A DNA stretch of 61,147 bases from Candidatus Moraniibacteriota bacterium (GCA_018499985.2 JAHBAT020000008.1:1-61147), one strand, 5' to 3'. Shown: positions 16,482-25,494, counted from the stretch's first letter. A program made the numbers and translations. Notes: generated by a model from the letters alone, not told the origin.

Positions 16482-17615
16482 ATGATTCTTATGGCAAAAA
16501 ATATCCGAGTCGTATTAACAGGTGGCGTATCAGGAGGACATACCTTTCCGCTCTTGGCAGTAGCTGAAGAGTTGCAGACCCTCTCACCCGGAGTAGAGTT
16601 TCTTTTTATAGGACCGAGCGGTGGATTTGGTGCAGCTAGTATGGAAGAAAAGGGCATCCCCGTGAAACTTGTGAGTACTGGTAAGTGGCGCCGCTATTTT
16701 TCTTTCCAGAATTTCACAGACCTTTTCCGCATTCCTTTTGGTTTTATACAGTCACTGTGGCATTTGTTTTTCTTTTTTCCGGATGTTGTTTTTTCTAAGG
16801 GTGGTTCAGCTTCTGTGCCAGTGGTACTGGCTGCGCGAGTCTATCGGATCCCAGTGCTTATCCATGACTCGGACGCAGTAGCTGGTATGGCGAATCGTTT
16901 TCTTTCTCGCTTTGTGCAAAAAATTGCTATTGCGTATCCATCTGCTCGTAATTATTTTCCAGTAGAGAAGGTAGCCTTGACTGGTAACCCAGTACGGACA
17001 GATATTATGTCTGGTCAGCGTGAACGAGGGTATATGGAATTCGGTCTTGATCCAGGTAAAAAAACAATTGCAGTCATTGGCGGCAGTCTTGGAGCTACTC
17101 GTCTCAATGAGGCATTGCTTCATATTTTGCCTGAACTTTTGGCAGAAGGTATCCAGGTGATTCATCAGACAGGAAGTGACCACTATGAAAATATACTGAA
17201 GGCAGTCACGGGTGCTGGTATAGAGCCTAGAGGAAGTACTGGGTATATACCCAGAGCGTTTTTTACTGCCGAAGAACTCGGAGACGCTTATGCGCTTTCT
17301 GATGTCGTGATGTCACGTGCTGGTGCTGGTTCTATTGCTGAACTCGCCTCGCTTGGCAAAACCTGTATCCTAGTGCCCCTCGCAAGCTCTGCCAATGGTG
17401 AACAGCAAAAAAACGCCTATGATATAGCACATATCGGAGGAGCAGCTGTACTCGAGGAAGCAAATCTTGGAGAGCATCTTCTCTTGGATGAAATCAAATC
17501 ACTCTTAAATGATGAAGCAAAGTCGAAAGCAATGGGAGAAGCACTTCGAGCTTTCTATCATCCTGAAGCAGCGCGTCACATCGCAGAAGGCCTCCTTTCT
17601 TTGGTTAAGGTATAA
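16482..17615 (+). CDS. murG: UDP-GlcNAc:lipid I N-acetylglucosaminyltransferase
   Basis: MurG adds GlcNAc to undecaprenyl-pyrophosphoryl-MurNAc-pentapeptide, giving lipid II. The 377-residue GT-B protein shows RVVLTGGVSGGHTFPLLAVAEEL (G-loop; the usual GGTGGH is GGVSGGH here), SKGGSASVPVVLAA, and in the C-terminal domain VIGGSLGATRLNEALL, SRAGAGSIAELASLGKTCILVPL and GEQQKNA. A second in-frame ATG at 16491 (MAKNIRV) is an equally good start; GGAGG at 16456-16460 is rather far from both. Confidence 0.94.
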   Translation: MILMAKNIRVVLTGGVSGGHTFPLLAVAEELQTLSPGVEFLFIGPSGGFGAASMEEKGIPVKLVSTGKWRRYFSFQNFTDLFRIPFGFIQSLWHLFFFFPDVVFSKGGSASVPVVLAARVYRIPVLIHDSDAVAGMANRFLSRFVQKIAIAYPSARNYFPVEKVALTGNPVRTDIMSGQRERGYMEFGLDPGKKTIAVIGGSLGATRLNEALLHILPELLAEGIQVIHQTGSDHYENILKAVTGAGIEPRGSTGYIPRAFFTAEELGDAYALSDVVMSRAGAGSIAELASLGKTCILVPLASSANGEQQKNAYDIAHIGGAAVLEEANLGEHLLLDEIKSLLNDEAKSKAMGEALRAFYHPEAARHIAEGLLSLVKV

Positions 17616-17621
17616 GACTCT

Positions 17622-19007
17622 ATGAAACTTGCAGACTACAAACATATTCACATGGTAGGGATTAAAGGGGCAGGTATGACAGCCCTTTGTGAGCTTCTCG
17701 TCCATCATGGCCTACAGATAACTGGCTCTGATACAGAAGAAGTTTTTTATACCGATACTATCTTGGCAAAATATGGCATTGTACCGCGTGTTGGATTTAA
17801 GGATGAGCATATAGGCTCAGATGTAGATTTGGTGATATATTCCACGGCCTACAACAAAGAGCAAAACAGAGAGCTTGCGGTAGCCTTGGAGAGAGGGACT
17901 CCTGTTATGAGTTATCCGGAAGCAGTTGGTATGCTCACTCGTGAATGGCAGACTTTGGCTGTCTGCGGGACGCATGGCAAGACCACGACCAGTGCTCTTC
18001 TGGCCCACACACTTAAGACTATTGGTGAAGATCCAAGTGCTATCATAGGGAGCAAAATTGCTTCATGGGGAGGAAGTGCTCTTCTTGGTAAGGGTAAACA
18101 CCTTGTCCTTGAGGCGGATGAATACCAAAACAAGTTGGCTCACTACACACCCTTTGGAGTGATACTTACGAGTGTGGACTATGATCACCCGGATTTTTTT
18201 GCGACTGAAGAAATATACCGAGATACTTTTAAGCAGTTTGTGGCACGTATTCCACGACATGGTCAGCTCGTGTACTGCTTTGACAATAGCGATGTAGTGG
18301 AGGTAAGTAAAAGTGCTCAAGTGAGTGCGCATTCGTATGGTTTTGTAACAGGGGCAGAATACCAAATAGTAAACTGGGAGGCTATTCCCGATGGAACTAC
18401 ACGACAGCGTTTTGAGGTCATGCACCAGGATATGAGTCTGGGTGTCTACGAACTTATTCTCGCGGGTCGTCACAATGCTTTGAATGCCACCGCAGTGCTG
18501 GCGCTTTTGTATCAGCTTGGTATGAATACAGAAGCTGTGCGTGAAGCGATGAAGTCTTTTGTAGGGACTGAACGTCGTTTTGAATTTCTTGGAGAGCGCT
18601 TTGGAGCTCTTATCTATGATGACTATGCGCATCATCCAGAAGAGATACGTACCACACTCCGAAGCTTCAGGGAACTTTTCCCAAACCGTCAGCTCAAAGT
18701 AGTTTTTCATCCACATACCTTTACTCGCACTAAGGCATTGCTTCAAGAGTTTGCGCAGAGTTTTGATGATGCTGATCAGGTCATCATTCTCCCTATTTAC
18801 GGAAGCGCTCGTGAAGAGCAGGGTGGTGTGTCTTCGGAAGATCTTGCTCAGGCAATCAATCGTTTCATAGCAGGTAAGGCAGATGTAGGTGAATCCATAG
18901 AAGAGGTAACTACGAAACTTGAAAAAGACATGGGCCGTAATGACCTGATAGTCACTCTTGGAGCTGGTAATGTGTGGGAGATATCTCACGCCCTCACCAA
19001 GAAGTAG
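17622..19007 (+). CDS. murC: UDP-N-acetylmuramate-L-alanine ligase
   Basis: MurC adds the first amino acid, L-Ala, to UDP-MurNAc using ATP. The 461-residue protein has the three Mur ligase domains: N-terminal UDP-binding fold (HIHMVGIKGAGMTALCELL), central ATPase with CGTHGKTTTSALLAHTL (P-loop, about residue 108), EADEYQ and a C-terminal domain with YDDYAHHPEEIRTTL and HPHTFTRTKAL. Spacing of 6 bases from murG indicates an operon. A perfect hairpin at 19010-19034 separates it from murB but lacks a T-run. Confidence 0.93.
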   Translation: MKLADYKHIHMVGIKGAGMTALCELLVHHGLQITGSDTEEVFYTDTILAKYGIVPRVGFKDEHIGSDVDLVIYSTAYNKEQNRELAVALERGTPVMSYPEAVGMLTREWQTLAVCGTHGKTTTSALLAHTLKTIGEDPSAIIGSKIASWGGSALLGKGKHLVLEADEYQNKLAHYTPFGVILTSVDYDHPDFFATEEIYRDTFKQFVARIPRHGQLVYCFDNSDVVEVSKSAQVSAHSYGFVTGAEYQIVNWEAIPDGTTRQRFEVMHQDMSLGVYELILAGRHNALNATAVLALLYQLGMNTEAVREAMKSFVGTERRFEFLGERFGALIYDDYAHHPEEIRTTLRSFRELFPNRQLKVVFHPHTFTRTKALLQEFAQSFDDADQVIILPIYGSAREEQGGVSSEDLAQAINRFIAGKADVGESIEEVTTKLEKDMGRNDLIVTLGAGNVWEISHALTKK

Positions 19008-19009
19008 TT

Positions 19010-19034
19010 ACTTAGAAGTTTAGCTTCTAAGTAA
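19010..19034. other. Perfect hairpin between murC and murB
   Basis: TTACTTAGAAG/CTTCTAAGTAA with a 5-base loop TTTAG (11-bp stem) is followed by A-rich, not T-rich, sequence. It is therefore not a standard plus-strand terminator; on the minus strand it would be preceded by T-rich sequence only. It may be an mRNA processing or stability element. Confidence 0.5.
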
Positions 19035-19056
19035 AAGAAAATAAAAATAAAAAGAT

Positions 19057-19995
19057 ATGAGTAAACTGAAGATTGAAGAAAATTATCCTTTAGCGCCACT
19101 TACGACTTTTAAGATCGGAGGGAACGCCAAGGCCTATGTCCAGGTAGAGTCGGCCAGTGAAGTGGTGGAGGCGATAGAATATGCTAAGCATCAGGGTATG
19201 CCAGCTTTCCTTTTGGGAGGTGGGAGTAATGTGCTTTTTTCGGACAACGGCTTTCCTGGACTTGTGGTGCACCTTGTTTCGACAGCCATAGAGATATCTC
19301 ACCAGAAGCTGACTGCCTCGTCTGGCGCACGCCTGCTTGATGTAGTACTCGCTCTTGAGGAAGTAGGCTTGGCTGGAATGGAGCGCCTTTCTGGTATTCC
19401 AGGAACTCTCGGAGGGGCAGTACGAGGCAATGCTGGAGCTTTTGGTTCTGAGATGAGTGACTTTATCAAGGTAGTGGTAGCCGTCAATCTCCGTACGGGA
19501 ATGCTTAAGTCATTTACCAAAGAAGAGTGTCAATTTGGTTATCGCAGTAGTTTTTTTAAAAAAGAAAAAGACTGGGCTATTGTGACAGCGGAGTTTTATC
19601 TGACTCAAACAGCACCGGCAGAACACCTCGCCACTATCCGCAAAGAAACCATGGCCGCTCGTGAAAGTAAGCATCCTCAGGATGCCTGGTGCGCCGGATC
19701 ATTTTTTATGAATCCGCTCGTGCACAGTGAGGCGCTCCTCGATGAGTTTTTGCGAGACAAGGGTTTCCCATCTAAGGATGGCAAGCTTCCGGCTGGCTGG
19801 CTTATCGATCATGTAGGCCTTCGTGGTAAGAAAATAGGTGGAGCACAGGTGAGTCCGCATCATCCAAACTATATCGTCAATACAGGTAAAGCTACTGCAA
19901 GTGATGTGGTGATGCTCGCATCACTGGTGAAGACCCGTGTCCGTGATGAGCTTGGTGTACGCTTACAAGAAGAGGTTCAAATGGTTGGGTTTTAG
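19057..19995 (+). CDS. murB: UDP-N-acetylenolpyruvoylglucosamine reductase
   Basis: MurB reduces the enolpyruvyl group of UDP-GlcNAc-enolpyruvate with NADPH and bound FAD, giving UDP-MurNAc. The 312-residue protein shows the FAD-binding motifs NYPLAPLTTFKIGGNAKAYV, LGGGSNVLFSDNGFPGLV, GIPGTLGGAVRGNAGAFG and FGYRSSFFK, and the C-terminal SCAGSFF-type catalytic segment is present as WCAGSFFMNP, with AGWLIDHVGLRGKKIGGAQVSPHHPNYIVN. MurA is not in this window. It is the last wall gene of the cluster. Confidence 0.95.
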   Translation: MSKLKIEENYPLAPLTTFKIGGNAKAYVQVESASEVVEAIEYAKHQGMPAFLLGGGSNVLFSDNGFPGLVVHLVSTAIEISHQKLTASSGARLLDVVLALEEVGLAGMERLSGIPGTLGGAVRGNAGAFGSEMSDFIKVVVAVNLRTGMLKSFTKEECQFGYRSSFFKKEKDWAIVTAEFYLTQTAPAEHLATIRKETMAARESKHPQDAWCAGSFFMNPLVHSEALLDEFLRDKGFPSKDGKLPAGWLIDHVGLRGKKIGGAQVSPHHPNYIVNTGKATASDVVMLASLVKTRVRDELGVRLQEEVQMVGF

Positions 19996-20005
19996 AAAAA
20001 GTAAT

Positions 20006-20320
20006 ATGAAGTATAAGCTTATAGTCTACGTACCCGAAAGTCACGCAGATACAGTGCGTGAAGCTATGGGAAGTGCAGGAGCGGGGAAGCTTGGCAACTA
20101 TTCGTATTGTAGTTTTTCTTCTCGTGGAGAGGGGAGATTTCTGCCTCTTCCTGGTGCAGAGCCTCATATTGGGAGCTTAGGTATTCGTGAAGTAGTAGAG
20201 GAAGAAAGAATAGAGGTAACCGTAGATGAAGAAGTGCTTCAGGTTGTAATTACCGCTATGAAGTCTGTTCATCCATACGATGAGGTGGCTTACGATGTCT
20301 ATAAGCTTGAAAATTTTTAG
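20006..20320 (+). CDS. NIF3/YqfO-CutA-like domain protein
   Basis: The start at 20006 (MKYKLIVYVPESH) follows murB by 10 bases; a longer frame from 19937 would overlap murB. The 104-residue protein has YVPESHADTVREAMGSAGAGKLGNYSYCSF, GRFLPLPGAEPHIGS and MKSVHPYDEVAYDV, the pattern of the small CutA-like domain inserted in NIF3/YqfO proteins and found alone in many bacteria. Divalent metal binding is suggested for the family, but its role is not settled. Confidence 0.85.
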   Translation: MKYKLIVYVPESHADTVREAMGSAGAGKLGNYSYCSFSSRGEGRFLPLPGAEPHIGSLGIREVVEEERIEVTVDEEVLQVVITAMKSVHPYDEVAYDVYKLENF

Positions 20321-20323
20321 ACT

Positions 20324-20878
20324 ATGAAAAAAGCTATTATCCTGCATGGGATGGCAGACAGTAAGGAAGAATATGATGGCCATGAGGCAGAACATCATTG
20401 GATTCCTTGGCTTAAGACTGAACTAGAAGCCCAAGGCTTACAAGTAGTAGCGCCAGAGTTGCCCGAGCCGTATCACCCTATATACGAAGCCTGGAAAGAA
20501 GTATTTGAGGGACTTGCGCCAGATGAGGAGACAGTGCTAGTAGGGCATAGTTGTGGTGGAGGATTTTTGGTGCGTTATCTTTCGGAGAATACCCTTCGTG
20601 TCGGTAAGGTGCTACTCGTGGCACCATACCTCGATCCAGATGGTGATCATATACCCGAGTTTTTTGACTTTCCTGTTAAGCGCAATTTGGTTTCACAGAC
20701 TGAGGGCGTGACTATCTTTATTTCAGCTGATGACGATAGTGATATCCTGGAGAGTGTGCGGATTATCAAGGATAGCTGTGACGGTATAGTGACCAGAGAG
20801 TTTGTAGACAAAGGGCATTTTACTTTTGGTGAGATGGGTACGAGAGAGTTTCCTGAATTGTTAGTAGAAGTGAACTAG
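20324..20878 (+). CDS. RBBP9/YdeN-like serine hydrolase
   Basis: The 184-residue alpha/beta hydrolase begins 3 bases after the preceding stop. It has an oxyanion region near HGMADSKEEY, the nucleophile elbow VGHSCGGGF (catalytic Ser near residue 76), an acidic residue in ISADDDSDI and a C-terminal His in DKGHFTFGE, completing a Ser-Asp-His triad. These features match the RBBP9/YdeN family of small esterase-like proteins. The substrate is unknown. Confidence 0.88.
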   Translation: MKKAIILHGMADSKEEYDGHEAEHHWIPWLKTELEAQGLQVVAPELPEPYHPIYEAWKEVFEGLAPDEETVLVGHSCGGGFLVRYLSENTLRVGKVLLVAPYLDPDGDHIPEFFDFPVKRNLVSQTEGVTIFISADDDSDILESVRIIKDSCDGIVTREFVDKGHFTFGEMGTREFPELLVEVN

Positions 20879-20884
20879 TAGTGT

Positions 20885-21904
20885 ATGAATTTTGAAAATA
20901 CTTTTAGAGCTGAGTCAGTTAAATTGGGTTCTGAGAGAGAATCTCCTGTCCATAGGATAGTAGGGGGAAGTCCTGAGACACAGAGGAGGGCGCAAGCGTA
21001 TTGGAAGGGTGTAGCAGATGGTATGATGAATCGAAGAAAGGAGGATAAAAATACACAGGAAATCCCTCCTGAACTTCATGAGAGCATTGAGAAAATACAT
21101 GTGCTTTTGGTAGAGTTTCTCCGAGAGTATGGGTTAGAGGAGTCTATAGAGATAACCCCAGAGCATACCCATTTTATAAATAAGGCTTCCGAAGATGAAC
21201 TAGAAAAAGGTATTTTAGGCACGTATAGAACTTATACAGGAGAAATAGATATTTTACAGGATCTAGAGAAGGGTGATTATTGGCAGATATGTAGGATACT
21301 CGTTCACGAAATGATACATATGCAATCATTTCAAAGTGTTACTGCAAAAAAATGGAGTCCAGATTTGAAGGATAAGAGAGTTATAGGAGATTTAGGGGAT
21401 TCTGATAATACTGTTTTTCAGGAAAGACGCATGGGAATTTCCATGATGGATAAGAGTGGATCACAAAAAGAATTGTTATTAAGATGGGCCAATGAGGCAG
21501 TGACAGAAGAATTGTCAAAGAGATTTATGCACAGATATGCTCAAAAAATACCAATCATTAAAGAAAAGGCTAAAGCGATAAAAAAAAGAAGGCGATTGAA
21601 TCACTTAAAACGATTTGACTTAGAACGTGCCATTATCGATCCAATGATGCTTGATGTATATAGCGATGAATTCAACTATAAGAATTATAGAGAAAATTTC
21701 AACATACTGGTAAGCGCCTTGTACCGTAAAGATAGTGAAAGAAATACGCCAAAATATAAAACAAGAGAGGATGTATTTAAACTTTTTTCTGGAGCTATGC
21801 TCAATGGTAGATTGTTACCTATAGCCAGAGCTTTAGAATCACTTTGGGCAAGTAACTCAAAGCAAGAAGGTATGCGTAGCTATCTTCGAGCTATAAGTAA
21901 ATAA
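20885..21904 (+). CDS. Hypothetical HExxH protein, putative zinc metallopeptidase
   Basis: The 339-residue protein has no recognised family. It holds ILVHEMIHMQSF (HEMIH near residues 139-143), a zincin motif, and about 60 residues later WANEAVTEEL, where an E-A-x-T-E pattern could supply the third zinc ligand as in gluzincins. The C-terminal third is basic and helical. There is no signal peptide, so a cytoplasmic enzyme is likely if active. The codons look more AT-rich than those of neighbouring enzymes, which may indicate recent acquisition. It sits 6 bases after the serine hydrolase gene in the same direction. Confidence 0.7.
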   Translation: MNFENTFRAESVKLGSERESPVHRIVGGSPETQRRAQAYWKGVADGMMNRRKEDKNTQEIPPELHESIEKIHVLLVEFLREYGLEESIEITPEHTHFINKASEDELEKGILGTYRTYTGEIDILQDLEKGDYWQICRILVHEMIHMQSFQSVTAKKWSPDLKDKRVIGDLGDSDNTVFQERRMGISMMDKSGSQKELLLRWANEAVTEELSKRFMHRYAQKIPIIKEKAKAIKKRRRLNHLKRFDLERAIIDPMMLDVYSDEFNYKNYRENFNILVSALYRKDSERNTPKYKTREDVFKLFSGAMLNGRLLPIARALESLWASNSKQEGMRSYLRAISK

Positions 21905-21914
21905 TGAGAAATAT

Positions 21915-22124
21915 ATGGACCAGGAACTAGAGGCTAGACTCAAAGCGCAAGACGAGAAGCTAGAGCAGATATATGTATCGGTAGAAAAAACGCGTAAGTA
22001 TTTCCTTTTTACTATGGTAAGTACTTTGGTGTTTTTCTTGGTGCCGATTATTGGGTTGATGGTAGCTATTCCAGCTCTTCTTGACTCTCTTTCGACGACC
22101 AGTCAGATGATCAATGGTCTATAG
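21915..22124 (+). CDS. Small membrane protein with coiled-coil start
   Basis: The 69-residue protein has a charged helical N-terminus (DQELEARLKAQDEKLEQIYVS) of coiled-coil character and one strong TM segment (about residues 31-56). Small proteins of this layout are frequent in Patescibacteria, but no function is known to me. It follows the HExxH gene by 10 bases. Confidence 0.7.
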   Translation: MDQELEARLKAQDEKLEQIYVSVEKTRKYFLFTMVSTLVFFLVPIIGLMVAIPALLDSLSTTSQMINGL

Positions 22125-22148
22125 CAAACAAGGGCTTAAATAAAAGCA

Positions 22149-22194
22149 AAAAAGAGTTCCGAGGCTTGCCTAGGAGCTCTTTCGGCTTTATACT
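22149..22194 (+). promoter_or_regulatory. Promoter of hpf-secA with overlapping hairpin
   Basis: TTGCCT (22166-22171), 17 bases, TATACT (22189-22194). The -35 is embedded in an imperfect hairpin, AAGAGTTCCGAGGC/CCTAGGAGCTCTT (about 22151-22183), which may also end upstream transcription weakly. Confidence 0.65.
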
Positions 22195-22223
22195 AGAGAT
22201 ACTTAAATACTAAAAATACCGTT

Positions 22224-22574
22224 ATGAAAACCCGATTTCTCTACAAAGGTGATACCAAAGATGAACGCTCTACTGCCTATATCGAAAAAAAACTGGAACG
22301 CTTGGCCAAACTTGTAGATGAAAGTGCCTTGTTTGAAATAGAGATCAGTGGAGCGCCAGACAAAAACTATCGTGTAGAAGTAATGGTGAGTGAGCATGGA
22401 GAATTGTTTCGAGCAGAAGAAACTACCCAAAGCATCGAGGCTTCAATAGACGCCGTAACCGATGAGCTCGAAGGACAAATTACAAAGCAGCGGAATAAGA
22501 AAAGGGATCTAGATCTTCGTAGTGAACGCTCGCTCAAGAAGAAGCTTGTAGTAGATGAAGATGCGCGTTTTTAA
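22224..22574 (+). CDS. hpf: Ribosome hibernation promoting factor (HPF/RaiA)
   Basis: The 116-residue protein shows the HPF/RaiA fold pattern: an N-terminal strand followed by YIEKKLERLAKLV, YRVEVMVSEHGELFRAEE and SIEASIDAVTDELEGQITKQRNKKRD. These factors sit in the 30S decoding channel and inactivate ribosomes in stationary phase. It is of the short type, without the C-terminal dimerisation domain of long HPF. It is immediately upstream of secA, an order common in many bacteria. Confidence 0.9.
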   Translation: MKTRFLYKGDTKDERSTAYIEKKLERLAKLVDESALFEIEISGAPDKNYRVEVMVSEHGELFRAEETTQSIEASIDAVTDELEGQITKQRNKKRDLDLRSERSLKKKLVVDEDARF

Positions 22575-22603
22575 TTCATAGCAAAGTTTAGGATATATCC
22601 GTT

Positions 22604-23671
22604 ATGGCCTTTTTAGAAAAAATATTTGGATCAAATGAGCGTGTCGTAAGTAAACTTCGTCCCTTGGTAGATAAGGTCAACGCCTTAGAAGAAGAATACA
22701 AAAAGCTTTCAGATGATGATATTAAAGCGAAGACAGAAAGTTTTAAAGAGCGTATTCGTAAGGGTGAGACAACTGACAAGCTTTTGCCAGAAGCCTTTGC
22801 TTTGGTACGGGAAACTGCTGGACGAGTAATCGGAGAGCGTCACTATGACGTACAGATGCTTGGTGGAGTAGTGCTTCATCAAGGAAAAATAGCTGAAATG
22901 AAAACAGGTGAAGGTAAGACTCTGACTTCTACTTTACCGATTTACCTTAATGCCCTAACTGGTAAGGGTGTGCATGTAGTGACCGTCAATGATTATCTAG
23001 CTATGCGTGATGCCAACTGGATGGGTCGCGTCTATGAAGCGCTTGGCTTGACTACAGCTTGTATTGTGGGTCAAGGAGTGTCGTATCAGTATACGACCAA
23101 TGTAGTGGACACTAATGAAGTGAGTATCGAGACAGCTAATCTCATGCCAGTGACTCGTCGTGAGGCATACGCTTCTGATATCACCTACGGTACCAACAAT
23201 GAGTTTGGTTTTGACTACCTGCGAGACAACATGGTATCGAGTCTTGAAGATATGGTACAGAGGGAACTTCATTTTGCTATTGTCGATGAAGTCGACTCTA
23301 TCCTTATCGATGAGGCTCGTACACCTTTGATTATTTCTGCTCCAGATGCAGAATCAGGTAAGCTCTACGAGCGTTTTGCCCGTATCGTACCGAAGCTGCA
23401 GGCTGAAAAGCACTACACGATAGATGAAAAGATGAAAGTGGTGACACTGACTGATGATGGTATTACTGAAGTAGAGCGTATGCTTGGTATGGGCAATATG
23501 TATGCTTCTGGCAATGTAGAATATGTACATCACCTTGAGCAGTCTCTCAAGGCGGAAGTGATATTTAAGCTTGACCGTGATTATGTGGTCAAAGATGGGC
23601 AAGTAATTATTGTAGACGATTTTACGGGTCGCCTCATGCCAGGTAGGCGCTACAGTGAGGGACTGCATTAG
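22604..23671 (+). CDS. secA: Preprotein translocase ATPase SecA, part upstream of an in-frame amber codon
   Basis: SecA drives protein export through SecYEG with ATP. This part (355 residues) carries NBD1: [23 protein letters not shown] (Walker A), [40 protein letters not shown] (Walker B) and [19 protein letters not shown]. It stops at TAG (23669-23671), exactly where SecA proteins have Gln in the conserved GLHQAIEAKE. The same frame continues without shift as AIEAKEKVTVQ. A C-to-T change of CAG to TAG is the simplest explanation. SecA is essential, so sequencing error, strain variation, suppression or a second copy should be considered. Confidence 0.92.
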   Translation: MAFLEKIFGSNERVVSKLRPLVDKVNALEEEYKKLSDDDIKAKTESFKERIRKGETTDKLLPEAFALVRETAGRVIGERHYDVQMLGGVVLHQGKIAEMKTGEGKTLTSTLPIYLNALTGKGVHVVTVNDYLAMRDANWMGRVYEALGLTTACIVGQGVSYQYTTNVVDTNEVSIETANLMPVTRREAYASDITYGTNNEFGFDYLRDNMVSSLEDMVQRELHFAIVDEVDSILIDEARTPLIISAPDAESGKLYERFARIVPKLQAEKHYTIDEKMKVVTLTDDGITEVERMLGMGNMYASGNVEYVHHLEQSLKAEVIFKLDRDYVVKDGQVIIVDDFTGRLMPGRRYSEGLH

Positions 23672-25264
23672 GCTATCGAAGCCAAAGAAAAGGTAACTGT
23701 CCAAAAAGAAACTCGTACTCTGGCTACTATTACCTTTCAGAACTACTTCCGTCTGTATGACAAGCTCTCTGGTATGACCGGTACTGCCAGTACTTCGGCT
23801 GAAGAGTTTGCTAAGGTATACGAACTCGATGTCGTAGAAATCCCTACACATCGCGGTATGCAACGTAAGGATTATCCAGACGTGGTCTACAAAAATGAAG
23901 AGGCAAAATTTCGCGCTATCAGTAAGCGTGTAGCTGAAATCACCAAGACAGGTCAGCCGATTCTTATTGGTACGATTGCAATTGAGAAATCAGAATATTT
24001 GAGTGCTTTACTTACTCGTGAAGGGATAGAACACCGAGTGCTTAACGCCAAGCAGCACGAAAAAGAAGCCTTGATTATCAATCAGGCTGGTCAGAAGGGC
24101 AATGTGACTATTGCCACCAACATGGCAGGTCGTGGTACAGATATCAAGCTTGGGGAGGGTGTCAAAGAACTTGGTGGATTGTTTATCATCGGTACGGAGC
24201 GTCACGAAGCTCGGCGTATCGACAATCAGCTTCGTGGACGCGCTGGGCGACAAGGTGATCCAGGAGCTTCACAGTTCTATGTGTCACTTGAAGATGAACT
24301 CATGCGTCGTTTCGGCGGAGAGCGTATGCAGGGCATGATGACCAAGCTTGGCCTTCCTGATGATGAGCCTATCCAAAACGGTCTTATTTCAAAAACCATC
24401 GAAAGCGCTCAGTCAAAAATCGAGGGCTACAACTTCGATGTCCGTAAGCACGTCTTGGAGTATGACGATGTTATGAACAAGCAGCGTGAGGTGGTTTATC
24501 GTAAGCGCAAAGCAGTGCTTCAAGCAAATGATTTCCGTGATGAAACCCTGAAGCTTTTGTCAGAGGAGTTTGATCATCAGATTGCCTTTCACTGTGCCGG
24601 AGAAGATAGTCTTTGGCAGGTAGAAGATATCGTAGGAGAAGTAAATGCTTTGGCGCCTGTATTTGATGATAAGAAAGCTCTTTCTAAGCTTATCGCTATC
24701 CGTGATGACCGCTCTAAGGATGAGACGGAGAAGCGTTCCATGATTCTTGAATACTTAGTAGGTGAGATGAAAGTGGTGCACGCTGAAAAAGAAAAAGCTT
24801 TCAACAAAGAAACTTGGAATAATATCCAGCGAGCCCTGTACCTTCGTTCACTAGATACACTGTGGATGAATCACCTCGATGAAATTGACTACCTTCGTCA
24901 GGGTATCGGTCTACGTGGTATTGCTCAGAAGGATCCATTGATTGAATACAAACGTGAAGCGTATGATATGTTCCTCGGACTTATGGACAGTGTCCGCAAA
25001 ACTTTTCTTTCTACGATTCTTAAATTAGAGCCAAGTGTTGAGCAGGTCCCTAAAGAAGAAAAGCGTCAGCTGGTATTTACGGGAGCAAGTGAAGATATTG
25101 AGCAGTTTGGTGGCGAAACATCTACGAACCAGCAACCTGCAAAAGCGGCACCTATTCACAATAGTGAGCTCATAGGACGTAACGACCCTTGTCCGTGCGG
25201 GAGTGGACTGAAGTATAAGAAGTGCGGAGCTATCAATGCCAAAGAGCACACAAAAGTAGCGTAA
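23672..25264 (+). CDS. secA: SecA, part downstream of the amber codon
   Basis: This continues the same frame for 530 residues, so the full gene would encode 886 residues. It carries NBD2 (MAGRGTDIKL, GTERHEARRIDNQLRGRAGRQGDPG), the helical scaffold and wing domains (SKTIESAQSKIEGYNFDVRKHVLEYDDVMNKQREVVY) and a C-terminal zinc-finger-like tail, DPCPCGSGLKYKKCGA. The tail lacks the usual Cys or His directly after the third Cys, so zinc binding may be altered. If translated on its own, the first internal ATG is at 23774 (MTGTAST), but a protein starting there would lack NBD1 and could not work alone. Codon use matches the upstream part. Confidence 0.92.
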   Translation, partial: AIEAKEKVTVQKETRTLATITFQNYFRLYDKLSGMTGTASTSAEEFAKVYELDVVEIPTHRGMQRKDYPDVVYKNEEAKFRAISKRVAEITKTGQPILIGTIAIEKSEYLSALLTREGIEHRVLNAKQHEKEALIINQAGQKGNVTIATNMAGRGTDIKLGEGVKELGGLFIIGTERHEARRIDNQLRGRAGRQGDPGASQFYVSLEDELMRRFGGERMQGMMTKLGLPDDEPIQNGLISKTIESAQSKIEGYNFDVRKHVLEYDDVMNKQREVVYRKRKAVLQANDFRDETLKLLSEEFDHQIAFHCAGEDSLWQVEDIVGEVNALAPVFDDKKALSKLIAIRDDRSKDETEKRSMILEYLVGEMKVVHAEKEKAFNKETWNNIQRALYLRSLDTLWMNHLDEIDYLRQGIGLRGIAQKDPLIEYKREAYDMFLGLMDSVRKTFLSTILKLEPSVEQVPKEEKRQLVFTGASEDIEQFGGETSTNQQPAKAAPIHNSELIGRNDPCPCGSGLKYKKCGAINAKEHTKVA

Positions 25265-25268
25265 AACT

Positions 25269-25472
25269 ATGACATCCGACGAAGTAGAGAAGGAGTTTTC
25301 CATCTGTAGAGAGCTTTATTTTCAGAATAAAGGAGGCTGTCATTGGGGAAAATGTAAGGATTGTGGTCTGATACCAGCCTTACATAAACTCAGTACTGGT
25401 GAGGTGCTAGAAAATAAAGAATCCATTAAGGCTCTCAAGGAAAGAGTATTTGGAAGTAGAGAATATTTATAA
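25269..25472 (+). CDS. Small Cys-rich hypothetical protein
   Basis: The 67-residue product has four cysteines, SIC near residue 13 and CHWGKCKDCG near 24-33, which could bind one metal ion. It begins 4 bases after the secA stop and is probably co-transcribed. I do not recognise a family; similar small SecA-adjacent proteins with a C-x4-C-x2-C pattern may exist in related genomes. Confidence 0.65.
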   Translation: MTSDEVEKEFSICRELYFQNKGGCHWGKCKDCGLIPALHKLSTGEVLENKESIKALKERVFGSREYL

Positions 25473-25494
25473 AAAAGCAGAGTAAGGAGAGCTC

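Noticed and set aside
18063-18989. 308-codon minus-strand frame inside murC
   Set aside because: Shadow of murC; the protein is rich in His, Cys and Ser with no domain, while murC motifs on the plus strand are unambiguous.
19010-19034. Terminator between murC and murB
   Set aside because: The hairpin is perfect, but A-rich sequence follows instead of a T-run, so I list it only as a hairpin.
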